From contig NC_016531.1 of assembly GCF_000236905.1 (NCBI RefSeq), forward strand, positions 186,001 through 250,000: a stretch of 64,000 nucleotides of DNA, written 5' to 3'. The notes under the pieces are model-generated. The model had not been told where the DNA came from. It searched no databases and was given only the letters and a program-made list of their open reading frames with translations. The DNA is from Tetrapisispora phaffii CBS 4417 (Eukaryota; Ascomycota; Saccharomycetes; Saccharomycetales; Saccharomycetaceae). Of this stretch, positions 51,359 through 60,640 are shown piece by piece; positions within the stretch are counted from its first letter, which is position 1; the number at the start of each line of letters is the position of its first letter. A program made the position numbers and the translations under genes.

Positions 51359-53443
51359 ATGCTGAGGTTTTCTAGGTCATTTCATAGTACCAGAATACTG
51401 GGTAGAGGCCAAAATATTACAGAAAAGATTGTTCAATCGTACTCTGTTAACGTACCAGATGGCAAGAAAGTTGTGTCTGGTGATTATGTCACTATACAGC
51501 CGGCACATTGTATGTCTCACGATAATTCATGGCCGGTGGCATTAAAATTTATGGGTTTAGGAGCTACTAAAATTAAGAACCCAAGACAAATTGTGAATAC
51601 TTTGGATCATGATGTACAAAATAAAACTGAAAAGAATCTAACAAAATACAAAAATATTGAGAATTTTGCTAAAAACCATGGTGTTGACTTTTATCCTGCA
51701 GGAAGAGGGATTGGTCATCAAATTATGATCGAGGAAGGTTACGCTTTTCCGTTGAATCTGACTGTAGCATCTGATTCTCACTCTAACACATACGGTGGCA
51801 TCGGTTCCTTAGGTACACCAGTAGTGAGAACTGATGCTGCATCTATTTGGGCCACTGGTCAAACTTGGTGGCAGATTCCACCTGTAGCCAAGGTAAACTT
51901 AAAAGGTGAACTTCCTCAGGGCGTTACTGGTAAAGATATCATAGTTGCACTATGTGGTATTTTCAATAAGGATGAAGTACTTAATCACGCAATTGAGTTT
52001 ACAGGAAGTTCATTGGATAAGATACCGGTCGATTATAGACTAACCATTGCAAATATGACAACTGAGTGGGGAGCGTTGTCAGGTTTGTTTCCTGTTGACA
52101 ATACGTTAATTAAATGGTACAAGGATCGCCTTGTTAAAGTGAGACCAAATCATCCCAGGATCAATCCAATAACAATCCAAGCTTTGGAAGCAAAAGCAAA
52201 GGTATTAAAACCAGATACGGATGCAAAATATGCAAAAACGCTAACAATAGATCTTTCCACTCTAACGCATTATGTAAGTGGGCCAAATTCAGTCAAAGTC
52301 TCAAATACAGTAGCCGAACTATCTTCACAGGATATCAAAATTAATAAAGCCTATTTAGTTTCCTGTACTAACTCTCGTCTTTCTGATTTGGAATCAGCAG
52401 CTGGCGTTGTTTGTCCAACAGGGAATATTAATGAAGTTCATAAAATTGCACCTGGCGTCGAATTCTACGTCGCAGCAGCATCATCTGAAGTGCAAAATGA
52501 TGCTAAGTTATCAGGCGCTTGGGAAAAGTTGATGAAGGCAGGCTGTCAAATCTTACCTCCAGGTTGTGGTCCATGTATTGGGTTGGGTACGGGTTTATTA
52601 GAGCCTGGTGAAGTGGGCATCTCCGCAACAAACAGAAATTTTAAAGGTAGAATGGGTTCTAAGGACGCTCTAGCCTACTTAGCCTCGCCTGCTGTTGTCG
52701 CAGCATCTGCCATAGCAGGCAAGATTGCATCGCCAAATGAAGTTTTAGGTACGATGGACAAAACTGCTGTCGAACAGGTCCCTACTCTTATGGCAGAAGT
52801 TGATGAGTTTGTGAAACAAGATGAGACTATCTCAAACACTGAAGAAGGATCTGCTGACCGTGTAGATATACTAGAAGGGTTCCCTACAGAGATCACAGGG
52901 GAGTTGGTTCTATGTGATGCCGATAATATTAATACAGACGGTATATATCCCGGTAAATACACTTACCAAGATAATGTACCAAAGGAAACGATGGCTAAAG
53001 TATGCATGGAGAATTACGATCCTGAATTCCAAACCAAAGTCAAAGCCGGCGATATTATCGTCAGTGGATATAATTTTGGCACAGGTTCGTCAAGGGAACA
53101 AGCCGCCACTGCAATATTGTCCAAGGGTATCAATTTAGTGGTAGCAGGCTCCTTTGGAAATATATTTTCTAGAAACTCTATAAACAATGCATTGTTGACG
53201 TTGGAGATTCCTAATCTAATCAACCTACTAAGAGAAACCTATAAAAATGAGCCAGTGAAAGAATTAACCAAGAGAACCGGTTGGTTCTTAAAATGGGACG
53301 TGGCCAATACGACAGTCACGGTGACAGAAGGCTCATTAGATGGGTACATCGTATTAGAACAAAGAGTTGGCGAATTAGGGAAAAACTTACAAGAAATCAT
53401 TAGTAAAGGCGGCCTTGAAGGCTGGATTAAGTCGAAGTTGTAA
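51359..53443 (+). CDS. LYS4: Homoaconitase, mitochondrial
   Basis: A 694-residue aconitase-family enzyme from the ATG at 51359; the few upstream codons contain no ATG. The first 17 residues ([17 protein letters not shown]) are an Arg-rich mitochondrial presequence. The 4Fe-4S cluster ligands are Cys336 (SCTNSR), Cys403 and Cys406 (CGPC). The C-terminal swivel domain has [13 protein letters not shown]. It dehydrates homocitrate and/or hydrates homoaconitate in the alpha-aminoadipate route to lysine. S. cerevisiae Lys4 is YDR234W, 693 residues. Confidence 0.97.
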   Translation: MLRFSRSFHSTRILGRGQNITEKIVQSYSVNVPDGKKVVSGDYVTIQPAHCMSHDNSWPVALKFMGLGATKIKNPRQIVNTLDHDVQNKTEKNLTKYKNIENFAKNHGVDFYPAGRGIGHQIMIEEGYAFPLNLTVASDSHSNTYGGIGSLGTPVVRTDAASIWATGQTWWQIPPVAKVNLKGELPQGVTGKDIIVALCGIFNKDEVLNHAIEFTGSSLDKIPVDYRLTIANMTTEWGALSGLFPVDNTLIKWYKDRLVKVRPNHPRINPITIQALEAKAKVLKPDTDAKYAKTLTIDLSTLTHYVSGPNSVKVSNTVAELSSQDIKINKAYLVSCTNSRLSDLESAAGVVCPTGNINEVHKIAPGVEFYVAAASSEVQNDAKLSGAWEKLMKAGCQILPPGCGPCIGLGTGLLEPGEVGISATNRNFKGRMGSKDALAYLASPAVVAASAIAGKIASPNEVLGTMDKTAVEQVPTLMAEVDEFVKQDETISNTEEGSADRVDILEGFPTEITGELVLCDADNINTDGIYPGKYTYQDNVPKETMAKVCMENYDPEFQTKVKAGDIIVSGYNFGTGSSREQAATAILSKGINLVVAGSFGNIFSRNSINNALLTLEIPNLINLLRETYKNEPVKELTKRTGWFLKWDVANTTVTVTEGSLDGYIVLEQRVGELGKNLQEIISKGGLEGWIKSKL

Positions 53444-55080
53444 CCAGGAAACTGATGCACCAACTCTCCACGCATACGAAGGTTTAAACCCTTCGGACTA
53501 TTTATTTATTTACTGATATAAACTAAATATATATATCTATTATTCACAACTTGAAAAAATCGCAACAGCAAAGTTAGCGAAGAACAAGATAATGAATGAG
53601 GAAAGCTTAATCAATAAATGATACGATGAAATGAAATGACCCATTACGAATCATTAATTATTACTAATGTTAATTGGTAATTTTCTCTCTTGCTCTCTAT
53701 GCACCTCTGAGTGCCTCTTAGAAAAACCGCCAGTTTTCGAAATTGCTGAGACCTAATTCAACCATAACATAAAGAGATGACAAAACGGCGCATCTTATTC
53801 GCAGCCATATATCACAATGGCCACACTACTCAACCCCAGTCCTGCCAGCTCGCAGCTTCCTATTAGCTTGGGCTAATACTCTCTGGTCAACTTCTCGTTC
53901 CATCTTTAAAGACACTCTGGCAGACTCCCAGCAGGAGACTCTGCATCCAGCCAGCAAGAAATCCCTCCGCGCAGCCCAAAAGGAAAAGCTAGGCAGAGCG
54001 TCCCACGAGTTACACAGCGTAGCATTTTCCATCGCCGGTAATGTTTAGGCAGACTCAGTAGGAGCCTGTCTGCCTAGCCGGTCTGTGGTGCGCTCCTGTG
54101 GTGGTTAACATATATTCTCTGTTCTTTGCTGCTTTATTCTAAGTATGTCACTGGAAGGTTAGCACACACATATCTAGTTGCAAAAGTTTAAACCTCAACT
54201 ATTGGTACGTTTTGAATACTATCACTATTTGTCTTTGTCTCTCTTGGAAGTCCTGTTACTTTAAATCAATCATAATTCTAAGTCCATTGAGTTTGTGTAT
54301 TGTTTACTAAGTTTACTAAGTTTTCTGCTCAGACAAGAAGGCTCGAACACAATTGTTCACAAGTAAGCAGTGAATCTTTCTTCGTAATGCTAATTTAATT
54401 GGCTATAACATGAATTAAGTCTTTCGAAAAAGCAGATATACGACAGCAGTCGTTTCTTATTTCAGTATGTTTTATTGGTAGTAATCAATATTTCTACGAT
54501 GAATACTTGTTAACTTCGATTACGTTTCCATCTTCACTTGCCCTTTTTTGACTGAATTGAAAGCATATCAGTTATTTATAATATTTCATATTACTGGTCA
54601 GTCTTGGAAAGTGCACGGTATCCATTTTCTGTCAACTGAAGCCTTTAATATTGTTGAAGTTATCTATACATCAATAATACATTGATACACATACATATAT
54701 ATACATACATATATACATATAGCTAGTCTATTCTATATACTATAGACGTTTTTGATTTGATCCTGGCACTGTTGTCTCAACTTCTATTTTGAAGTTAAAA
54801 AATCGATACAATAAGTTCCAAACGGTTTTTTTTAATTATATTTAAGAACAAATAAGTATCCAAGTATTTGAATATTGTTGCATTTTTCTCCTGTAAATAT
54901 ATATTTGGGTTGTGAAGAAATTTGAAACAAGACGTTTTGTTCACCTCCATCGATTTTTATTGAAGTGCATTTGACCAGAGCAGAAAACTGAACTTTGACT
55001 TTGTTTGCGATTGATAAATTAAAGTGATAAAGTGATTGATTGAAGAAGCATTATAAATATCAATATACATATACACATCA
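53444..55080. other. Long intergenic region LYS4 / HEM3 with a GC-rich island
   Basis: These 1637 bases begin with a near-palindrome (53477-53495, stem CGAAGG/CCTTCG) just after LYS4. A GC-rich island follows at about 53820-54110, then AT-rich DNA with ACATATAT-type repeats (about 54684-54721) leading to HEM3. RTN1/RTN2, the S. cerevisiae neighbour on the other side of LYS4 or HEM3, is not present. No known gene is recognised. Confidence 0.5.
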
Positions 55081-56076
55081 ATGGCAAACGTTCAGAAAAA
55101 GGAAACGTTAGTCATTGGAGGCAGAAAATCCAAATTGGCAGTGGCTCAATCGTACTTGGTGAAAGAGTTGATTGAAACTGAATTCCCTCATTACGAGTGT
55201 GAAGTTGTGAAGTTGTCAACTTTAGGTGACCAATTTCAATCACAGCCATTGTATTCATTTGGTGGTAAAGCTGTATGGACAAAAGAGTTGGAAGATTTAT
55301 TGTACCATGAAGAGGCTGAGAAGAGAATCGACATGATTGTGCATTCATTAAAGGACGTGCCAACGTTGCTTCCTGAAGGGTTTGAATTGGGGTGTATCAC
55401 TAAGAGAGTCAACCCATACGACTGTTTAGTTATGCCACTAAATTCTAAATATAAAACCTTGGAAGAATTACCAGCCGGTTCTGTTGTTGGTACTTCTTCG
55501 ATTAGAAGAAGTGCCCAACTTAAAAGAAAATATCCATATCTGAAATTTGAGAGTGCGAGAGGTAATATCCATACTAGACTTGCGAAAGTTGATGATGAGA
55601 ACTCTCATTTCTCATGTATAATTATTGCAGCTGCTGGTTTAATGCGTACTGGTTTAGAACATAGAATAACTAAATTATTTGATCGCTCTACAATGTATTA
55701 TGCAGTAGGTCAAGGTGCATTAGGCGTTGAAATTAGATCTGACGATGAGAAAATTAAAAGCATTTTGAAAAAAATTGAAGACAAAGAGTCTACCATACGT
55801 TGTTTAGCAGAAAGATCGCTGTTAAGAACTTTAGAAGGTGGTTGCTCTGTCCCAGTCGGTGTAGAGACTTCTTACGATGATGCTACACAGCATCTATTAA
55901 TTAAGGGCATCGTTGTCGATGTTGAAGGTACGAAAGCCATCGAAGAAGAAATCACTATGACCATTAACGACATCAAATCCGACTCAATGGAAGCCGGTAA
56001 GTTATTAGCATCCAAGATGATAAAATCTGGCGCTAAGGAAATATTAGATAGCATTGTTTTAGACAAAATTAACTAA
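55081..56076 (+). CDS. HEM3: Porphobilinogen deaminase (hydroxymethylbilane synthase)
   Basis: A 331-residue enzyme. [20 protein letters not shown] is near the start, VHSLKDVPT near 90, [10 protein letters not shown] near 158-168, and the dipyrromethane cofactor cysteine is Cys255 in [10 protein letters not shown]. It joins four porphobilinogen units to give hydroxymethylbilane in the cytosol, the third step of heme synthesis. S. cerevisiae HEM3 (YDL205C, 327 residues) is on the left arm of chromosome IV; here it lies between LYS4 and PRP42, which reflects the ancestral order before the genome duplication. HEM1 lies 4.3 kb upstream, but linkage of the two heme genes is likely incidental. Confidence 0.97.
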   Translation: MANVQKKETLVIGGRKSKLAVAQSYLVKELIETEFPHYECEVVKLSTLGDQFQSQPLYSFGGKAVWTKELEDLLYHEEAEKRIDMIVHSLKDVPTLLPEGFELGCITKRVNPYDCLVMPLNSKYKTLEELPAGSVVGTSSIRRSAQLKRKYPYLKFESARGNIHTRLAKVDDENSHFSCIIIAAAGLMRTGLEHRITKLFDRSTMYYAVGQGALGVEIRSDDEKIKSILKKIEDKESTIRCLAERSLLRTLEGGCSVPVGVETSYDDATQHLLIKGIVVDVEGTKAIEEEITMTINDIKSDSMEAGKLLASKMIKSGAKEILDSIVLDKIN

Positions 56077-56487
56077 TTGATTCAGCATTTAAAATATTTT
56101 GAACTCAATGTAAGATAAAGATTAACGTTACATATTTATTTATTAGTGAAGAATGATATGTTGTTTGTAGCATAGTAGAAGCAATATAATAATAAAAATA
56201 TAAGATATCATATACTTAAAACTATAGTAATTTCATAAATTATTCACTTTTTTCATAATTTGCAATGACATTGCTTATGCTGTGCTTAAATTAAAAAAAA
56301 AAGAACTGAAATATCAGAATATAAAGTGAAAATTGAATTATATTTAAAAATATATAGTGAGATCCTTCTACTTGTTGGTTATTCAAATAAATCAATGATT
56401 TGAGCAATAAGTTATAATTGAGTATAGAATTTGTGGAAGGTCACCTTTAATCCAAATACCATTATTTACTGAAGTTCCTCCATTGCA
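56077..56487. other. Intergenic region HEM3 / PRP42
   Basis: These 411 AT-rich bases hold the HEM3 3' end and the PRP42 promoter. An A-run is at about 56292-56301. Nothing else was recognised. Confidence 0.5.
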
Positions 56488-58107
56488 ATGGATGCCTATA
56501 CTTCCATCATTAATCATGAAAAATTTTCAAAGTACACATTAAACATTACAAACTCGCCAAAGAGTATAGAGAACTGGGAAACTCTTGTTACGTTCCTGTT
56601 GGGTCCCACTATTCAATTAAATAAAAATTTGGATAAAAGATTATATAAACTGATTACAAAAGTTTACGATTCATTTCTCACTCAGTTCCCTTATTTAGAG
56701 AATTACCATATCGATTATGCTCTATTGGAATACAAATTAGGGCATATATCTAAATTCCATGAAATATTTAACAATGCACTATTCATATTTAATCATAGGT
56801 CGCTACTACTTTGGGTTTCATATTTATCAAAATGTAATGAGAGTATTATAGATAACAAAACGTTGTTTGCATTATACGAGAAGGCAGAAGCCTATATTGG
56901 TTTGCACTATTTGAGTGGGGAGTTTTGGATGTTATATCTCGAACAACTCAAAGAACGCTGTTCGACTAAAAATAGGTACTATATTGTTCTCAGGAAAGTT
57001 TTGGAGATACCAAATCATTCATTTAGTGCTTTTTATGACCGGTGGTTCAAAGAGATCGATAATATTCAAGATTTGTCAACTCTTAAGTATTTTGCACCAA
57101 CACTGGACTTACAGACTAGAATAAAGGTCGACGTTAACCATAAAGGTAGAAAAGGTCTAATTTTATTAGAAGCCAAAAAAACATTTGCTAAGATTGCTAA
57201 AGATTTATATAATACTATTCAATTCCAAGTTAATGAACTATATTCATTATTTGAAGTCAATATAACTGTTCCTTATTATTGTTCATATGATACATTGATA
57301 AAGACTGAAGAAATAGAAAATTGGATTAAATATCTGAATTATACCATTGAATTGAAAAATGATACACTCACCCATTTAAATTTCCAAAGGGCATTGATAC
57401 CACTGGCTAACTATGACCAAATTTGGTTGATGTATGCGAATTGGGTTACACTTGTTCAAGACGATTATATTACTGCAAAAAATATTTTGTTAAAAGCCTT
57501 AAGCATGTCAAATAAAAAAACTAAAGTACTAAAAGAACTTTACGGGATATTGCTGAATTTGAATGACTACGACATGTTAGATGATATGCTTAAAAAAGTT
57601 GAGAATTCATTCAACAATTTACAGGACTGTGATGATTTTGAAATATTCTGGGATTATATTCAATTTAAATGGTTTCTGCATAACACTGTCGGTAGCAGTC
57701 GTTATTCAGGTAACAAAGGTAAGTCAATCATTCCCGCTGAGGTAATGGGCCTAATAATACTTTGGTTAAAGGATTCAGAGAAAAAAGAAGGACAGTATAT
57801 TTTACTGAATTACATTTTGGAGTTACAAAATAAAGATAATTCAGAGGTTTTAGAAAATAAAGTGTTCAGGATGTTAATAAAAGAAAATATTTCATTTTAT
57901 TTAGAGGATTGTAAATTCTGGGAGTTATATTGCAAATTAATATTATTTAACCCATCATTATCATATTTAAATAAAAGAAAGAAGATATTCCAAATATGGA
58001 AAGAAATAAAAAATTATAAATTGAAATCATATGATAATTTACTATTATTCTGTGAATCTTATTTAATTGATGACACTGATACTTTCAAAAAATTATTTGA
58101 TCTATAG
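56488..58107 (+). CDS. PRP42: Prp42, U1 snRNP HAT-repeat protein
   Basis: A 539-residue helical protein close to S. cerevisiae Prp42 (YDR235W, 544 residues). It is made of half-a-TPR (HAT) repeats with aromatic positions such as FWMLYLEQLKE, IWLMYANWVTLV and IFWDYIQFKWFL. Prp42 pairs with Prp39 in the yeast U1 snRNP and supports 5' splice-site recognition. There is no catalytic motif. The next gene is convergent, with only 19 bases between the stop codons. Confidence 0.92.
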   Translation: MDAYTSIINHEKFSKYTLNITNSPKSIENWETLVTFLLGPTIQLNKNLDKRLYKLITKVYDSFLTQFPYLENYHIDYALLEYKLGHISKFHEIFNNALFIFNHRSLLLWVSYLSKCNESIIDNKTLFALYEKAEAYIGLHYLSGEFWMLYLEQLKERCSTKNRYYIVLRKVLEIPNHSFSAFYDRWFKEIDNIQDLSTLKYFAPTLDLQTRIKVDVNHKGRKGLILLEAKKTFAKIAKDLYNTIQFQVNELYSLFEVNITVPYYCSYDTLIKTEEIENWIKYLNYTIELKNDTLTHLNFQRALIPLANYDQIWLMYANWVTLVQDDYITAKNILLKALSMSNKKTKVLKELYGILLNLNDYDMLDDMLKKVENSFNNLQDCDDFEIFWDYIQFKWFLHNTVGSSRYSGNKGKSIIPAEVMGLIILWLKDSEKKEGQYILLNYILELQNKDNSEVLENKVFRMLIKENISFYLEDCKFWELYCKLILFNPSLSYLNKRKKIFQIWKEIKNYKLKSYDNLLLFCESYLIDDTDTFKKLFDL

Positions 58108-58126
58108 TAATGAAATATATTTATTT

Positions 58127-60157
58127 TTATAATTCTATATAAATATTTACCAACGAAACTAATGCATATATCATAAATAATAGAAACGATATCTTTCTAT
58201 CAATTTTCCAATTGTTTAGGGGTACGATTCCGATTAAAACAAGTATCGCACATATGGTACCAAAGGATGTAACCTTAAAATGTGCATCTAATTCAAACTT
58301 TAAATGTGAATTAAAAATTGAGCCGTCTGTCTTAGATGTTAATTTCAGTAAAAGTATAATCCCATTAACTCCCAGTCCGCAGACAAAATATAATAATGGA
58401 CTCCCGAAGCATGCACTTAGAGCAATATCAAATATACCAACTTGTACAAACATTACATTGGAGATTAGATCTCCTATAGAATTGCCCCATGCGTAGATGG
58501 TCAACCCAAGAATTGTTCCTGACAATCCGTAATCAGAAGCCCATGAAGTAAGTATTTGTAAATTGAGTGTCACAGCATTCGATATTATGACTAAAGATAA
58601 TATAAATGCTATTATGGTAGAAGTATGTTTGATATCACTTAGATATCTAAACTTTATTGCCAAAAATAAAATAACAGAAACAACAGAAACGTATAAAAAT
58701 ATCCAGAGGTTCACTTTACTTGCAGTCCCTAAGTATACAACGATAGGAGCCGCAGCTAATTGTATTATTTTATAGTATCGAATATCATAGTTGACGCCAT
58801 AATTTGTAAATGTTGGAATTAAAATATGCAATAATAATGAGGATGGTGCAGTGAATAACAAAGTTAACCTTTCAAAAATTGACATATCGACTGTAGGATA
58901 AAGTAATTTGTTAAAAAGTTCGAAACCACAAAAATGGTCAGGATGCAGACTTGAGATGGAAGACAACTCATTACTCGATGTTGGTATTAATGGTTGTGGC
59001 GTATACGACAAACCCATTGTATGTGAAGGTGATGATGTTTTCTTTATTTGATTTTGAGGTTCTGGTACTTTTAATCTTGATATGTCAGTTGATAATGATA
59101 GGACATTTTGATCAACAGTAGGTTCCACAGATGAACTTTGATTAGAAGATTCAGGGAAAACAGAATGATAGTCACTTTGCGTAAATAAAGGTGTATTTTC
59201 ATTGATAATTGTATCAGTATTAATAAAATTAGCATCAGTCTCGTTTATTGTCCTATCATCATCATTTAATTTTAGATTGGTATCCCAAACATCAATACAA
59301 TCACGTAGAGACATTCTTACCCAACCATTATATGTATGTCTCATGTAATCTTTTATCTGATGCTTTAACTCTTCTTTCGAAAACCTTGGATCTGTAATTA
59401 TATGGTCTAGACTCAAGTGAGAATGACTTGCTGCAATTCCTCTATTACTAAAAAATATCGAAGAATGATTGTCAAGAGAAGTCTCTTCAGTTAACGTCGA
59501 ATAGAAGTTATGGATACTTTCTTCGTATATTTGGAAAATAACGAACGAACAATATCCTACCGTTAAAAGAATAGAGCTCTTGAATGTTAAGATACCATCG
59601 GATATAATGTATAATGTAATCAAAATCAATATTGAAAATGGAATAATATAATGTAGATATCTGTTTCTATTGTAGAAAATTATATTTGAAGACATGGTAT
59701 CAGATGCCTCCTCATCATCGAGAGAAATATTCTCTTCAGGACAATCTTCATAGGTAATGCAGTCATTTGTCAAATAGATTGCTTTGGTAAACCCCATTGA
59801 TCCAATAACAATAGTAATAACAAAAAAAGTAGCACCAATCAACTGACCTATTGTCAAAGATGTTGCTCCTGAAGACATTGATTGGTATGCGCTTATAATA
59901 TCTGGTAATGCATTTCCTAAAGCTAACAGAGTCATCCCTGATATTTTATGAGATACTTTTAAGTAATCATCAGATAATATTGAAAGAGATTGAGAGAGAA
60001 AGTCTGATGTAACCAAACCCATAACAATAAAACCTGTCAATAGCAATGATGGTTCAATGAAGTATTTTGTGATATTGCTATATTGATATGATAATATTAT
60101 CAGCAATATTCCAAAGGAATATGCGAATGCAATGAAACAACGGTAGTTAAAAGACAT
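58127..60157 (-). CDS. Putative Na+/Ca2+ or cation/Ca2+ exchanger family protein (YDL206W-like)
   Basis: A 676-residue membrane protein from the first ATG at 60157. About five hydrophobic segments and the first alpha-repeat GNALPDIISAYQS (about 81-93) are followed by a long Ser/Asp-rich cytosolic loop (about 190-430). A second cluster of segments contains the second alpha-repeat, WGNSIGDLISN (near 556). The two inverted alpha-repeats with acidic Asp are the ion-binding signature of the superfamily. S. cerevisiae YDL206W is its uncharacterised counterpart and neighbours HEM3 there too. The membrane and ion carried are unknown. Confidence 0.88.
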   Translation of the reverse strand: MSFNYRCFIAFAYSFGILLIILSYQYSNITKYFIEPSLLLTGFIVMGLVTSDFLSQSLSILSDDYLKVSHKISGMTLLALGNALPDIISAYQSMSSGATSLTIGQLIGATFFVITIVIGSMGFTKAIYLTNDCITYEDCPEENISLDDEEASDTMSSNIIFYNRNRYLHYIIPFSILILITLYIISDGILTFKSSILLTVGYCSFVIFQIYEESIHNFYSTLTEETSLDNHSSIFFSNRGIAASHSHLSLDHIITDPRFSKEELKHQIKDYMRHTYNGWVRMSLRDCIDVWDTNLKLNDDDRTINETDANFINTDTIINENTPLFTQSDYHSVFPESSNQSSSVEPTVDQNVLSLSTDISRLKVPEPQNQIKKTSSPSHTMGLSYTPQPLIPTSSNELSSISSLHPDHFCGFELFNKLLYPTVDMSIFERLTLLFTAPSSLLLHILIPTFTNYGVNYDIRYYKIIQLAAAPIVVYLGTASKVNLWIFLYVSVVSVILFLAIKFRYLSDIKHTSTIIAFILSLVIISNAVTLNLQILTSWASDYGLSGTILGLTIYAWGNSIGDLISNVMFVQVGIFDIALSACFGSPLLYFVCGLGVNGIILLLKLTSKTDGSIFNSHLKFELDAHFKVTSFGTICAILVLIGIVPLNNWKIDRKISFLLFMIYALVSLVNIYIEL

Positions 60158-60640
60158 TGATATACAACTGTAATTAGCATTAATATAATTCAAAAAACTT
60201 TATTTGTATCTGTATCTGTATATAGTTAACTGAAAGTTGGTACCCTTTACCTCACTGTCATTAAATATACCTGGGTGACTGGAATAATGAATAGAGACTT
60301 ATCTTCTAGGGTAAAAACTTGATGTTGTGGTTAAAATTCCTTGCTTAATGCAATATTTTCGACTTAAGAAATAAATTCATTGATGTATTTACTGCTTCAC
60401 ATGTTAAGACTATATATATCAATAGATTGAATATTATTATAATTTATATCATAATTGAACCTTTGGTATATTTGTGAAAAGGAAAATTAAAAATTAAAAA
60501 GCTCAGTTCGTTCAAAAAATAATATTAAGAAAATGGATGTTGTTTAAACATAACCGTAATTAATAGTAAAATCATACACATTTAGTAAAGTGACTTTGTT
60601 ATATTGGTTTATATACATATAAATATCTAACTTATATTGT
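60158..60640. other. Intergenic region YDL206W-like gene / SEC26
   Basis: These 483 AT-rich bases hold the exchanger gene promoter and the SEC26 3' end. FMN1 and MRPL7, which lie here in S. cerevisiae, are absent. No other feature was recognised. Confidence 0.5.
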
